From: Obesumbacterium proteus
Lineage (GTDB): Bacteria > Pseudomonadota > Gammaproteobacteria > Enterobacterales > Enterobacteriaceae
NCBI RefSeq assembly: GCF_001586165.1
Contig: NZ_CP014608.1
Coordinates: forward strand, 3,162,001 to 3,226,000
Reading direction: 5' to 3'
DNA length: 64,000 nucleotides
This document shows, piece by piece, positions 10,598 through 20,039 of the stretch; position 1 is the stretch's first letter; every line of letters begins with the position of its first letter. The notes beneath the pieces are model-generated. The model searched no databases, was not told the origin of the DNA, and was given only the letters and a program-made list of their open reading frames with translations. Both the position numbers and the translations under genes were made by a program.

Positions 10598-11224
10598 TTA
10601 ACAATGCGTGAGTAAATTTTGTGCCATCTGGAATAAACGGTTGCGCGAGAACATCAGCTGCAAGCGACCACCGCCAACCTGTTGCCACAAGATCCCAGAG
10701 CGAATACCCGCTAACAATGCAGCGCGTACTTTGGCTTGAATTAGCGGATTTTGCAGGATAGTTGGGGAACCCGTGACCTGAATACGTGGGCCTAATGGGC
10801 TTACGACGTCAACGTAAATCGAGGCTAGAGAGCTAACAATCGTTTCGGATTCGAGATCGAAATGTGCCAGCTGTCGGTCTAGAACATTGATGCGGTCAGA
10901 CAGCGTTTGCATGGCGGCATTGTTGCCAAACAGCTTGCGTTCTAACACCATCAGGCTCAGACAATAACGCGTTAACTCCGCGCCAGGCCCTTGGCGGTTG
11001 GCATTTAGCACGTTTAACAGCGTTTCGAGGCCTAACTTAAGATCGCGCTCATGATCGCCGAATACGGCCAGCGTTGATGGCGGGTTAGTTTGAAGAATAC
11101 TGTTCAGCGACGTTCTCATTGCGGCGTTATCGCACTGGCCTTCATGTGCCAACTGTTGAACCAGTCGAGCTGATTGACAGATACCAGCTAATGCCAAGGT
11201 GATGTCGTAGTAGTTCTTCGCCAC
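10598..11224 (-). CDS. hflD: Lysogenisation regulator HflD
   Basis: 208-aa membrane-associated protein starting [20 protein letters not shown] after the initiator, nearly identical there to E. coli HflD, which in E. coli lowers lambda CII activity. The start is a GTG at 11224 with AGGAG six bases before it; the longer frame to 11248 lacks a ribosome site. It keeps its place between mnmA and purB, although a diguanylate cyclase gene now separates it from mnmA. Confidence 0.93.
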   Translation of the reverse strand: MAKNYYDITLALAGICQSARLVQQLAHEGQCDNAAMRTSLNSILQTNPPSTLAVFGDHERDLKLGLETLLNVLNANRQGPGAELTRYCLSLMVLERKLFGNNAAMQTLSDRINVLDRQLAHFDLESETIVSSLASIYVDVVSPLGPRIQVTGSPTILQNPLIQAKVRAALLAGIRSGILWQQVGGGRLQLMFSRNRLFQMAQNLLTHC

Positions 11225-11393
11225 GGAGACTCCTGTATGCGCGGGCAAGGAAAAATTAACGCAGGTTTAGCAACCCGCGTAGAAATTCAAGCGCAGATCA
11301 TGCCACAAAGCAGGGCTTAAACACAGAGGCAATCGAGTCCCTTGCTGATATTTGGCTGACGTCTGCTCGATTCCCACGCCGATGGGGCAAACT

Positions 11394-12452
11394 TTACTCG
11401 ATAACCACTTTGTTTTTGCCGCTGTGCTTCGCCGTGTAAAGCGCATTATCGGCACGATTGAGCGCTTCCTCTATTGTTGCTGTTTTTCCATCAAACAGGC
11501 TAATACCAAATGAGGCCGTGACATGAATTTTTGGCCCATGTGAGAGGAAGAATTTACGGTTACTGATGGCTAACCGGATACGCTCACAGACGTGATATGC
11601 GCGGTTGAGATCGTCATAATTGATAATAAGCGCAAACTCTTCACCGCCAAAACGGGCCACAAAATCGCCTGAACGGGTGATCAAACGAATCAGCTCAGCC
11701 ACTTCAATCAAAACCTGATCGCCCGCTAAGTGCCCATAGGTATCATTAACGGATTTGAAGTTATCAATATCGATCATCACTAAACAGCAGGGCGAACGCG
11801 ACTTCGATAACGCCTGCATTTGTTGCTCGAGCGCCTGTCGGTTATGCACTTTCGTCATGGGATCAAGCAACGATGCTGCGCGAACTTTAAAGAAGGCATC
11901 GACGCTGCGGCGCTTGATGGACAGGGTTTGATAACAGACCAGTAAGCAAAGAAAAGAGACAACTTGGTAGATCAAAATATCGAGTACGTGATTTTTGGTA
12001 TGCAAAAACGGTAGCACAATCACTATGCGATACAGCGTGATAAAAACGATCGTTTTGAGATAGGTGCGAAAGGTATTTCGCTCCCAGACTTTCGCGATGA
12101 GCACCGGAACCAGCATCACCGCCAGTAGCAGATTATCGAGAACGAAACCGCCGGTGGTCGCGAAGTTCACTAGCCATGCGGTAATCCCTGCAATACCGCC
12201 ACCAAAGAAAGTGACTAACAGCATCGGTACAATTTCGAAGCTGTAGTAAATCTCATGGGTGAAGTACATTTTACTGCGCGTGAGATAGAGCGAGATGAGT
12301 CCCGCGATCACGCCAAATAAAATGCGGCGACTCAACGATGAATGTGAATTTAATGCGTTGTGTTTGCTAAGCACGAAATAGCTCACCGACAGCGATGCGT
12401 AGGTGACACAAGCATTTATGTAGAGAACATCGAGCGACTGTAACGGATTCAT
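11394..12452 (-). CDS. Membrane diguanylate cyclase (GGDEF)
   Basis: 352-aa protein. Residues 1-180 form about five to six transmembrane helices resembling the 5TM-5TMR/LytS sensor type. From about residue 190 a complete GGDEF domain follows: DPMTKVHNRQALEQQ, MIDIDNFKSVNDTYGHLAGD and the active site ARFGGEEFALI. An inhibitory I-site RSGD lies exactly five residues before GGEEF, so product-inhibited c-di-GMP synthesis is expected. No phosphodiesterase domain. It sits between mnmA and hflD, which are adjacent in E. coli, so it is an accessory insertion. The signal sensed is unknown. Confidence 0.88.
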   Translation of the reverse strand: MNPLQSLDVLYINACVTYASLSVSYFVLSKHNALNSHSSLSRRILFGVIAGLISLYLTRSKMYFTHEIYYSFEIVPMLLVTFFGGGIAGITAWLVNFATTGGFVLDNLLLAVMLVPVLIAKVWERNTFRTYLKTIVFITLYRIVIVLPFLHTKNHVLDILIYQVVSFLCLLVCYQTLSIKRRSVDAFFKVRAASLLDPMTKVHNRQALEQQMQALSKSRSPCCLVMIDIDNFKSVNDTYGHLAGDQVLIEVAELIRLITRSGDFVARFGGEEFALIINYDDLNRAYHVCERIRLAISNRKFFLSHGPKIHVTASFGISLFDGKTATIEEALNRADNALYTAKHSGKNKVVIE

Positions 12453-12561
12453 CGTTTATCTCTGATTAGTATTCGTCAGAATATTCTCAGTCTAGCACGC
12501 GACTTTCAACCGTAATTTAAGAAAGGATTTATTTATAACTGTCTGAATTTTGTAAATAAGA

Positions 12562-12592
12562 AAGCCGGAGAACAAATAATGTGCTCCGGCTT
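12562..12592 (-). terminator. Hairpin terminator of mnmA
   Basis: AAGCCGGAG / CTCCGGCTT, a 9-bp stem 19 bp after the mnmA stop. The T-tract on the minus strand is weak (CTTATTTA), so termination efficiency is uncertain. Confidence 0.6.
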
Positions 12593-12610
12593 AAGTAAGC
12601 TGCTGAAAAC

Positions 12611-13714
12611 TTAGTCAATGATGCGTTGTTCGATAACACCGCCGCCTAAGCAGACTTCGTCGATGTAAAACACCGCAGACTGCCCTGGCGTCACCGCAGC
12701 AACAGGTTCGTCGAAGCGAACTTCAATGCGTTCATCATCAATTGGCGTGACGGTACAAGCGATATCCGGCTGGCGATAGCGAGTTTTCACCACGCAGCGG
12801 AACGGTTCACGCACGGTTTTACGATCGACCCAATGCAGCTGCTGGGCAATTAAACCATTCGAGTACAGGCTTGGGTGGTCGTGGCCTTGAGCAACGAGCA
12901 ACACGTTGTTTTCAAGATCTTTCTCGACTACGTACCAAGGATCTTCACCGCCGTCTTTAGTGCCGCCGATACCGAGCCCCTTACGCTGTCCGAGAGTGTG
13001 GTACATCAGGCCTTGATGCTGGCCGATCTCTTCACCGTCAACGGTCATGATTTTACCCGGCTGTGCAGGCAAATAACGGCCAAGGAAGTCACGGAATTTA
13101 CGTTCACCGATAAAGCAGATGCCGGTTGAATCTTTCTTCTTCGCGGTAGCAAGCTCTAACTGTTCGGCGATTTTGCGAACTTCCGGCTTTTCGAGCTCAC
13201 CCACCGGGAACAGGCTCTGTGCCACTTGCTCATGGCTCAGCGTATACAAGAAGTAACTCTGATCTTTGTTGGTATCAACGCCGCGCAACAGCTGCGTGGT
13301 GCCGTTAATATCACGGCGGCGCACGTAGTGGCCTGTTGCAATGTAGTCAGCGCCTAAGTCTTCGGCGGCGAACTCTAAGAATGCTTTGAATTTGATCTCT
13401 TTGTTACACAGGATATCAGGGTTAGGCGTTCGGCCTGCTTTGTATTCGGCTAAGAACAGCTCAAATACGTTATCCCAATATTCAGCCGCAAAGTTAACGG
13501 TATGCAGTTCGATACCTAACTTGTCGCAAACTGCCTGAGCGTCAGCCAGATCGGTCGCCGCTGAGCAGTACTCTTCATTGTCGTCCTCTTCCCAGTTCTT
13601 CATGAACAGGCCAGCAACCTGATATCCCTGTTGTTGTAATAGGTAGGCGGATACGGAGGAATCAACGCCGCCGGACATCCCGACGATCACTTTTTTCTGG
13701 CTGTTATCTGACAT
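12611..13714 (-). CDS. mnmA: tRNA-specific 2-thiouridylase
   Basis: 367-aa MnmA, which thiolates U34 of tRNA-Lys, -Glu and -Gln using sulfur relayed by the Tus proteins. The PP-loop SGGVDSS is at residues about 15-21; the two catalytic cysteines are seen in [12 protein letters not shown] and [12 protein letters not shown]. The start is [16 protein letters not shown] at 13714, as in E. coli; the nine extra in-frame codons upstream have no conserved content. Confidence 0.96.
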   Translation of the reverse strand: MSDNSQKKVIVGMSGGVDSSVSAYLLQQQGYQVAGLFMKNWEEDDNEEYCSAATDLADAQAVCDKLGIELHTVNFAAEYWDNVFELFLAEYKAGRTPNPDILCNKEIKFKAFLEFAAEDLGADYIATGHYVRRRDINGTTQLLRGVDTNKDQSYFLYTLSHEQVAQSLFPVGELEKPEVRKIAEQLELATAKKKDSTGICFIGERKFRDFLGRYLPAQPGKIMTVDGEEIGQHQGLMYHTLGQRKGLGIGGTKDGGEDPWYVVEKDLENNVLLVAQGHDHPSLYSNGLIAQQLHWVDRKTVREPFRCVVKTRYRQPDIACTVTPIDDERIEVRFDEPVAAVTPGQSAVFYIDEVCLGGGVIEQRIID

Positions 13715-13780
13715 GAGACTCTCACAGTCTGAGTGGAACACAAATTTAAGGGGCGGATTTTAGCACGAAAGCAGGGCGTG

Positions 13781-13828
13781 GAAAAAGCACTGCGCCGTAT
13801 TTTCTAGACGACTGGTCTAGCGGCGCAG
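13781..13828 (-). terminator. Long two-stem terminator of the sigma/anti-sigma operon
   Basis: On the minus strand CTGCGCCG-CTAGAC / GTCTAG-(6 nt)-CGGCGCAG folds into a long hairpin with an internal bulge and is followed by TGCTTTTT. It lies 37 bp after the anti-sigma stop and 67 bp before the mnmA start. Confidence 0.7.
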
Positions 13829-13864
13829 GCTGAAGCGATGGGCATATCGAGAACAATGCCTATT

Positions 13865-14548
13865 TTACAGTTGAATACTGCCTGTAAACAGAACCTTACC
13901 GGTTGGCTGTCCGGTTGGAGAACCACCACGCGGCTCAAGGCTTATGGCCAATAGGCTGCCATTAATAATCGGTTTGCCTAATGCTGAAACGGCGCTCAAT
14001 GCGGTATTGCTGATAATACCGAGTGAAATAGGCTTGCCACCTTTCGGTATCGCCCACAGTTCTAAGCTGCGGTCGCTAGGAATATTCAACCCACGCGGCG
14101 GTGTTAACGTTAACGCATGGCTGTCTGGATTTAAGCTAACCTGCCAGCGCATATTATTGTCTTGAGTGGCCAGTACCGCGACTTCAGACGGTGGGGCGTA
14201 GGGTTTCACCAATGTTCTCGGTAGCAGGACTAATAACAAGCAAGCGGCGGCTAGCACGACTGCGCCTATCCAACCATGGCGTTTAAACCAGTGAGATTTA
14301 ATATGTGTGACGTTGTCACGTTCACCGTCTAGCTGGCGCACAATATTTTGCCAAACATGAGCTGGAGGCTGAATCGGTTGGTACAGATCGTCAAGCGGTG
14401 CCAGGCCATTTTGCCAACGTAGCACCTGAACTTGCAGCTCAGGCGTCTTTTCCAGCCAACGCTCAAACCGTGCTCGAGGCAAACCGCGAAGCGTGCCGAG
14501 CACGTATTCGCCAGCCAGTTGTTCGAGGTGTTCAGTGCGTGGGATCAT
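13865..14548 (-). CDS. Anti-sigma factor of the RskA/ChrR-like (anti-sigma-K) type
   Basis: 227-aa single-pass membrane protein. The N-terminal cytoplasmic zinc-less anti-sigma domain (EHLEQLAGEYVLGTL) is followed by a transmembrane helix WIGAVVLAAACLLLVLLP at about residues 90-107 and a periplasmic anti-sigma-K C-terminal domain ending LEPRGGSPTGQPTGKVLFTG. ATGA overlap with the sigma gene shows translational coupling. Expected to hold the ECF sigma factor inactive until a periplasmic signal triggers its proteolysis. Confidence 0.85.
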   Translation of the reverse strand: MIPRTEHLEQLAGEYVLGTLRGLPRARFERWLEKTPELQVQVLRWQNGLAPLDDLYQPIQPPAHVWQNIVRQLDGERDNVTHIKSHWFKRHGWIGAVVLAAACLLLVLLPRTLVKPYAPPSEVAVLATQDNNMRWQVSLNPDSHALTLTPPRGLNIPSDRSLELWAIPKGGKPISLGIISNTALSAVSALGKPIINGSLLAISLEPRGGSPTGQPTGKVLFTGSIQL

Positions 14549-15108
14549 AAGCCTAAGCATCCTTTAAGTTGTTCTAGGCCACGGCGTATCCAGCTTTTTA
14601 TGGTCCCCAGCGGCTGGTGGAGAAAGGCGGAAACTTCGCCATGTGACAGCCCTTGATAATAAGCCAGTACCACGGTTTGCTGCTGATCGGAGGGCAGGCC
14701 AGCTAAGCACTCTTTTAGCCGCAGATTTTGCACGCTGTCTTGAATATGCTGTAGCGGATCGTCATTAATGCCGCTATCACTCATCACCGTGTCAAATTCA
14801 TCATCGGTTGGTATTTCATAGCGCGCGCTGCCGCTACGCAAACCATCGATAGCGCGATTACGGACGATATGGGTCAACCAGGTTTGCGGGCTACTGAGTC
14901 CTGGCTGATAGGTTGCCGCTTTGTGCCAGATGGTAATAAAACTCTCTTGCAGAATATCCTGCGCCCATGTGGGATTACGTAAGATTTGCACGGCAACCGA
15001 ATAAAGCCTCGGCGACGTTTGGCGATACAGATCTTCAAAGGCCGCTCGGTTTCCCCGAGCAGCCTCTTGGATTAGTCGTGTTAGAGGCTCAATATCGCCA
15101 TTATTCAT
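14545..15108 (-). CDS. ECF RNA polymerase sigma factor (SigK-like group)
   Basis: 187-aa ECF sigma factor with region 2 (LYRQTSPRLYSVAVQILRN to AQDILQESFITIWHKA) and region 4 (CLAGLPSDQQQTVVLAYYQG, HGEVSAFLHQPLGTIKSWIR). The gene is sandwiched between a fasciclin gene (58 bp upstream) and its anti-sigma partner (4-bp overlap). The arrangement parallels mycobacterial SigK-RskA, which drives fasciclin-domain antigens MPT70/MPT83, so autoregulation of this operon is likely. Target promoter not identified. Confidence 0.88.
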   Translation of the reverse strand: MNNGDIEPLTRLIQEAARGNRAAFEDLYRQTSPRLYSVAVQILRNPTWAQDILQESFITIWHKAATYQPGLSSPQTWLTHIVRNRAIDGLRSGSARYEIPTDDEFDTVMSDSGINDDPLQHIQDSVQNLRLKECLAGLPSDQQQTVVLAYYQGLSHGEVSAFLHQPLGTIKSWIRRGLEQLKGCLGL

Positions 15109-15166
15109 CGTTCTACCTTGTGCAGGATTAATCTACAGAATTCGCCTGCAGCAAGTATAGACGGCT

Positions 15167-15751
15167 TTATTTAGGAAGGAGCACCTTGTCAATGACATCG
15201 ATGACACCGTTTTTCTGATGAACGTCATATGTGCTGATGTTTGCCACGCCGCCGTTCGCGTCTTGGATCTGAATATTGTGCGGACCGTTTTGTAATAGCC
15301 AGATATCTTGTCCGTTCACGGTTTTAAGCATCGCTTTGCCATTACCTTGATGGATTTTTTTCTCCAGCGCTTTCATATCCAGAGAGCCGGGGACCACATG
15401 ATATGTGAGTACAGACACCAGTTTGGCTTTGTTTTCTGGCTTTAGCAGAGTATCTACCGTGCCTGCTGGCAGGGCGGCAAAGGCTTCATTAGTCGGCGCA
15501 AAAACGGTGAAAGGGCCTTTCCCCTGCAAGGTATCGACTAAACCTGCGGCTTTGACTGCTGCCACCAAGGTGGTGTGATCTTTAGAGTTCACTGCGTTTT
15601 CGACGATGTTTTTTTGTGGATACATTGCTGCACCACCGACCATGGTAGTACCACCAGACATCATGGAGGCTTCAGACATGTTTTGTGCAAATGCAGAAGC
15701 GCCACACACCAGCAGAGAAGAGCAAAGTAAGGTACGGGTAAACATATTCAT
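15167..15751 (-). CDS. Secreted fasciclin (FAS1) domain protein
   Basis: 194 aa: signal peptide ending CGASAFA at about residue 22, a Met/Gly-rich linker (SEASMMSGGTTMVGGAAM), then one FAS1 domain. Both FAS1 hallmark boxes are present: GPFTVFAPTNEAFAALP and the tail NGVIDVIDKVLLP. Periplasmic or secreted; no lipobox, so not a lipoprotein. First gene of the operon fasciclin-sigma-anti-sigma, start supported by AAGGA. Function in enterobacteria unknown; adhesion or envelope-stress roles are inferences from the fold. Confidence 0.87.
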   Translation of the reverse strand: MNMFTRTLLCSSLLVCGASAFAQNMSEASMMSGGTTMVGGAAMYPQKNIVENAVNSKDHTTLVAAVKAAGLVDTLQGKGPFTVFAPTNEAFAALPAGTVDTLLKPENKAKLVSVLTYHVVPGSLDMKALEKKIHQGNGKAMLKTVNGQDIWLLQNGPHNIQIQDANGGVANISTYDVHQKNGVIDVIDKVLLPK

Positions 15752-15848
15752 GATGCGTTCCTTATGAGTAGGGGAAAAGTCAGGCTCTGTGCCTCACATA
15801 CTCATATACGGACGGGGGGATGGATTGGATGCAAAAAAATAAAATATT

Positions 15849-16574
15849 TTAGATTTTCTTTCGATGCCGCTCGCCATCATCAAATGCTTCATCCGGTGTC
15901 TTGCCATGGCGCAGGAGGCGACAAACGGCACCGTAAGACTTATTGGGCATCAAACTTTCGTAGGCATCACGGATAGAGCGGTAGTGGTTTCCGTTCACGC
16001 AGATGCCATTTTCTTTGCCAACGCAACGGTTATGCACGATTAGCGACTCAGAGAGAATAAGCCGATAAGTGGAAATCTCCCGCCAGGAAAAATCAATGAT
16101 GTCATAAGGATGAATGCCAGCAGCGTCAGAGCGCCAACGAATGTAGTAGGGCTGATCTTCATCGTTGAGATAAACGCATTGCAGCCTTTTTGCTCCCCGC
16201 ATATTGAGATGGTTGAAAAGATCGAAGCTATTCTTTTTCGACCACTGATACAGGTCACGAACGCTCCAGTTATTGACGCGAAATACGCGTCCTGCTTGTA
16301 AATGATTTCGGCCTCTGTTCGTGCGCCGTTCAAAGGTGTGGTAGCGGTAGATATGCCATGCTTTTGTTGCTTGGTAGAATAAAATTTCAAGGTGATGGGA
16401 ATGGTCTTCTCCTGAGGTAAGGTTTACGCCAGTGTGTATCTGATATAGCGTCTGTAAATGTGCTAAGAAGCAGGCTTTTTTCGGTTTGCCATAACGTTCA
16501 AAATACGTGATAAAACAGACCGAAAGGTTCTCTATCGTGTCATGTTGAATAAGACTAACCTGTTTCTTTGGCAT
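15849..16574 (-). CDS. Unknown protein with NUMOD-like C-terminal motif
   Basis: 241-aa basic, His/Tyr/Arg-rich protein that I do not recognise over most of its length. The C-terminal 45 residues (ICVNGNHYRSIRDAYESL to TPDEAFDD) resemble the short DNA-binding repeat seen in NUMOD/homing-endonuclease-associated domains (G..Y.SI..A...L then V..RL..G.T..EAF). No catalytic motif is seen, no signal peptide and no membrane helix. It lies between the fasciclin operon and focB inside the DNA inserted between mnmA and nudJ. Two CGTCA-N4-TGACG palindromes lie upstream. Confidence 0.55.
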   Translation of the reverse strand: MPKKQVSLIQHDTIENLSVCFITYFERYGKPKKACFLAHLQTLYQIHTGVNLTSGEDHSHHLEILFYQATKAWHIYRYHTFERRTNRGRNHLQAGRVFRVNNWSVRDLYQWSKKNSFDLFNHLNMRGAKRLQCVYLNDEDQPYYIRWRSDAAGIHPYDIIDFSWREISTYRLILSESLIVHNRCVGKENGICVNGNHYRSIRDAYESLMPNKSYGAVCRLLRHGKTPDEAFDDGERHRKKI

Positions 16575-16674
16575 ATTAAGTGAGCCTGTTTATCTTTGTA
16601 TATTGGCAGCAGTTTGGTATTCGCTCGGCTTTGCTGGTTGTCAATTTATCCGTGAATGGAATTATTTTTTTAAA

Positions 16675-16690
16675 TCGTCAAATCTGACGA
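16675..16690. promoter_or_regulatory. Inverted repeat TCGTCA-N4-TGACGA
   Basis: Perfect 6-bp arms around AATC, 101 bp upstream of the unknown gene at 15849-16574. The same inner repeat occurs at 16787 and 31028, beside focB and upstream of hyfA, so it is a candidate binding site for HyfR/FhlA or another shared regulator. Confidence 0.4.
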
Positions 16691-16785
16691 GATAAATTAA
16701 AATTTATCGTTACCGATATCATGCATTAAGTTTTTCCCTAGCTATCACAATGGCAGTACGCCATTATGATAATGAGTTTCTCATA

Positions 16786-16801
16786 TCGTCATTAATGACG
16801 A
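16786..16801. promoter_or_regulatory. Perfect 16-bp palindrome TCGTCATTAATGACGA
   Basis: Fully self-complementary, 5 bp past the focB stop codon. It shares the CGTCA-N4-TGACG core with the sites at 16675 and 31028. No T-tract follows, so it is not an ordinary terminator. Confidence 0.4.
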
Positions 16802-16806
16802 AAATA

Positions 16807-17664
16807 TTACTTTCCATTTTTAGGATGGCGTAAGTAGATCATCCAGTAAGTAATTCCTACTAATACGCCACCACCGATAATATTACCTATAGTGACGGGG
16901 ATAAGATTATCAGTAATAAAGTTATTCACGGTGAGAGCAGAAAACTGATCCGGTGTTGTATTCAGCGTTTGCCAGAATGTATCAGGTGAAAAATTGCGAA
17001 TGACGATCGCCAGCGGAATAAGAAACATATTGGCAATGCTGTGCTCAAAACCGCTGGCAACAAACATGCCGATAGGCAATAAGAGAGCGGCAATTTTGTC
17101 GACCAAAGTACGTCCAGAGTAACTGAGCCATACGGCAAGACAAACCATTAGGTTACACAATATGCCGAGGCATACTGCTTCAATAAACGTATGATGCATT
17201 TTGTGATCGGCGGTCTGTAAAACGTTAAGCCCCCACTGGCCGTTGCTATTCATCGCTTGTCCTGCGAACCAGATAAGCGCGACCAGCAGCATGGCACCGA
17301 CAAAGTTTCCGACGTAGACGATGATCCAGTTGGTTATTAATTGACGCCAGTTGATAAGGCCGCTGGCCTTAGCCATCACGGTAAGTACCGAAGAAGTAAA
17401 GAGATCCGCGCCACTAACGACAACCAGAATCAGCCCTAAGGCAAAGCATAATCCACCGGCCAGTTTGGTGACTCCCGTTGCGGGCGCAGGGCCCATGGTC
17501 ACGGTGATGTAGAAGACAAAGGCGAGGGAAATAAATACGCCAGCGGTTAATGCGAGAAAGAATGAGAGCTCTTTCTTTTTCGTTGCTTTATATAATCCTG
17601 CTTGTTCAGCGACTTTTGCCATTTCATCCGGCAAGCGTAAATCAAATGGATTGCCTGTGCTCAT
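16807..17664 (-). CDS. focB: Formate channel FocB (FNT family)
   Basis: 285-aa inner-membrane pentameric channel of the formate/nitrite transporter family with six helices. Family features seen: the N-terminal helix with PDEMAKVAEQAG, GADLFTSSVLTVMA at the omega-loop helix 2, GNFVGAMLLVALIW, and ASGFEHSIANMFLIP containing the pore His of family members. In E. coli focB closes the hyf locus, and here it lies next to hyfR, so I call focB rather than focA. It would import formate to the hydrogenase-4 complex or export it. A sigma-54 promoter precedes it. Confidence 0.85.
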   Translation of the reverse strand: MSTGNPFDLRLPDEMAKVAEQAGLYKATKKKELSFFLALTAGVFISLAFVFYITVTMGPAPATGVTKLAGGLCFALGLILVVVSGADLFTSSVLTVMAKASGLINWRQLITNWIIVYVGNFVGAMLLVALIWFAGQAMNSNGQWGLNVLQTADHKMHHTFIEAVCLGILCNLMVCLAVWLSYSGRTLVDKIAALLLPIGMFVASGFEHSIANMFLIPLAIVIRNFSPDTFWQTLNTTPDQFSALTVNNFITDNLIPVTIGNIIGGGVLVGITYWMIYLRHPKNGK

Positions 17665-17739
17665 AGCTAACTCCTGTCATATCATCTGATATAAAAAAGG
17701 AACGAATTGAAAGTGTGATTCTATATTCACTTTAAAACA

Positions 17740-17755
17740 TGCACGTTGCGTACCA
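17740..17755 (-). promoter_or_regulatory. Sigma-54 promoter of focB
   Basis: On the minus strand TGGTACGCAACGTGCA has GG and GC separated by exactly 10 bp and matches the -24/-12 consensus TGGCACG-N4-TTGCA at most positions. It ends 75 bp before the focB ATG. It fits activation by the neighbouring HyfR or by FhlA. Confidence 0.6.
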
Positions 17756-17952
17756 AAAAAACTTTATAGCGAATGTGGAATAACTATCGAGATCACAAAA
17801 TTTGATTATTAAAGATGACGTAGATATATGTGGGAGTTGAGGAATAAAAAAATATCCTGTTCTGATCAAAGAATAATGTGTCATTTCTTATATTAATTTA
17901 AAAACGTATTACACTGGGGATTCAATAATCAGAATGATAACGTTGCGATATT

Positions 17953-19965
17953 ATGAAGCCGAGCGAAACGAGTATTGTTACTAGCGTTGTTACTCCGCAA
18001 AATTTACCGTGGCAGGAGGTTGTCTCTCTGGTTACGCAGCAGTTGCTTGGCCAAACCGACAGTATTTCTGCGCTCAAAGCCTTTATCCCATTACCGCCCC
18101 CCTTTAGCCCTGTGCAATTTATCGAACTTCATCTCAACGACGGCGTTTATTATCGCTGTTTTGATGACGGCAGCGTTGAGCGTTCGGCAACGGCTTTTAC
18201 GGGCAGCGTGAGCGACTGCAATTTGCACGTGGTCAAGCTTGCGGGCAGCACGCTGGTTGAGCTCAGATTTGTGCGTAATGACGGTGGGCTGTTTAGCGCT
18301 GACGATAAAGTGCTTTTTTCCTGGCTCGCGCGGCTGGTCACACCGGTCATTGAAGGCCTATTGGAGCAAGAGCGCCTGCGCGAAGAGTGCGTAAATTTAA
18401 GTCATGAACGCGATCAGTGCCAGATTTTGGTGGATACCACCAATTCTGTGTTATCGCATTTGGAAACGGATGCACTGGTGGCAGAAGTGTCGAAAGAGAT
18501 CCATCGCTTTTTTGGTATTGCATCGATTGGCATGGCGTTACGCGACGCCGGTAAACAGCAAAGTTTAGTGGTATACGCCAGTGACTATTTGCTTCATCAA
18601 TCTGTTACCTGTAGCCAATTTTCTCTTGAGCTGGACGGCAGCATGGTGGCGCGTTCACTGCATGAAAATCAGTCTATTCTGGTGCAAACCCATAAGCATT
18701 TAGCCGATTGGAGACAAGATCCATTGCTTCAGACATTGGCTCAAAAAGGCATGCAGGCGGCTTTTTTTCTGCCGCTATCGTTTAATCACAAGCCTCTCGG
18801 CGTTCTGATTTTAGCGCATCCAGAACCCGCGATTTTTACCCGCGATAGCTGCCAGCTTTTGGCACAGATCGCGGCTCGTATCGGCATTGCGGTAGAAAAT
18901 GCCGACGCTTATGGCCAGATTACCCGCAGTAAAGATAGTCTGGCGCATGAAAATATCTGGCTCAACGAGCAAATCCAAAATAGCGATGGATTCAGCGACA
19001 TTATTTACCAAAGCCAAGCCATGAGTGATGTGGTTGAGCAAATGGAAATGGTGGCAGAAAGCGACAGTACCGTATTGATTTTGGGGGAAACGGGAACCGG
19101 CAAAGAGATGGTGGCTCGCGCTATTCACAAGCTAAGCGCCAGACATAATAGCCCCATGATAAAAATGAACTGTGCGGCTGTGCCTTCCAGTCTGCTTGAA
19201 AGCGATCTGTTTGGTCATGATAAAGGCGCGTTTACCGGTGCCACCAATACCCATCTCGGGCGCTTCGAAATGGCCGAGGGGGGAACGTTATTTTTAGATG
19301 AAATCGGTGATATGCCGCTCGAACTTCAACCCAAACTGCTGCGCGTTTTGCAGGAACGGGAGATCGAACGTTTGGGGGGAAATCGCGTTATCCCTGTCAA
19401 TGTGCGCGTTATTGCTGCGACCAACCGTGATTTGCAACACATGGCGGCGGAGCGTGAGTTCCGCGGCGATCTCTATTACCGGCTGAATGTGTTTCCGATT
19501 TTGTTACCCCCGCTGCGCGAAAGGCCAGACGATATTCCTTTATTAGCGAGATTTTTTACTCAAAAACTGGCTCGCCGCATGAATCGAGATATTGACAGTA
19601 TTCCCGCCGAAGCCTTAGACCATTTGAGCCGATATCCTTGGCCTGGCAACGTGCGTGAGCTGGAGAACGTGATTGAAAGAGCGGTAATTTTGACCCGGCG
19701 CGGGCCGCTTAATTTGCAGCTTAATGATTTACGCATTCCCGCAACCAAAAAGCATGTGACAGATAAAATCTCCAAAATGGCGCAGATTCTGCAAACCAAA
19801 GCCCCAGAAAATGATGAAGAGGAAAGAGAGCGTATTGTTCAGGTGCTGCGTGAAACTAACGGCATTGTGGCGGGGCCACGCGGTGCGGCGGTTAAGCTGG
19901 GTATCAAACGCACCACGTTGTTATCGCGGATGCAGCGTTTAGGCATTTCTGCTCGCGAAGTATAA
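17953..19965 (+). CDS. hyfR: Sigma-54-dependent activator HyfR (FhlA family)
   Basis: 670 aa, the same length as E. coli HyfR. N-terminal FhlA-type region ([17 protein letters not shown]), a GAF domain at about residues 170-320, then AAA+ from residue 350: Walker A GETGTGKE, the sigma-54 contact loop GAFTGA, Walker [10 protein letters not shown], and a C-terminal HTH ([20 protein letters not shown]). The segment [20 protein letters not shown] is nearly the same as E. coli HyfR. No phosphoreceiver domain, so formate is the likely effector. Unlike E. coli, the gene points towards the hyf operon from the opposite strand. Confidence 0.93.
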   Translation: MKPSETSIVTSVVTPQNLPWQEVVSLVTQQLLGQTDSISALKAFIPLPPPFSPVQFIELHLNDGVYYRCFDDGSVERSATAFTGSVSDCNLHVVKLAGSTLVELRFVRNDGGLFSADDKVLFSWLARLVTPVIEGLLEQERLREECVNLSHERDQCQILVDTTNSVLSHLETDALVAEVSKEIHRFFGIASIGMALRDAGKQQSLVVYASDYLLHQSVTCSQFSLELDGSMVARSLHENQSILVQTHKHLADWRQDPLLQTLAQKGMQAAFFLPLSFNHKPLGVLILAHPEPAIFTRDSCQLLAQIAARIGIAVENADAYGQITRSKDSLAHENIWLNEQIQNSDGFSDIIYQSQAMSDVVEQMEMVAESDSTVLILGETGTGKEMVARAIHKLSARHNSPMIKMNCAAVPSSLLESDLFGHDKGAFTGATNTHLGRFEMAEGGTLFLDEIGDMPLELQPKLLRVLQEREIERLGGNRVIPVNVRVIAATNRDLQHMAAEREFRGDLYYRLNVFPILLPPLRERPDDIPLLARFFTQKLARRMNRDIDSIPAEALDHLSRYPWPGNVRELENVIERAVILTRRGPLNLQLNDLRIPATKKHVTDKISKMAQILQTKAPENDEEERERIVQVLRETNGIVAGPRGAAVKLGIKRTTLLSRMQRLGISAREV

Positions 19966-19996
19966 ATTTTGGAACGGCAAATTATCTACTGTTTGG

Positions 19997-20027
19997 GAAG
20001 CACATTGCTGTGCTTCTTCTTCATTTT
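19997..20027 (+). terminator. Terminator of hyfR
   Basis: GAAGCACA / TGTGCTTC with a TTGC loop, then TTCTTCATTTT, 32 bp past the hyfR stop and just before the convergent end of hyfJ. Confidence 0.65.
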
Positions 20028-20039
20028 GTGATGAGGCAA

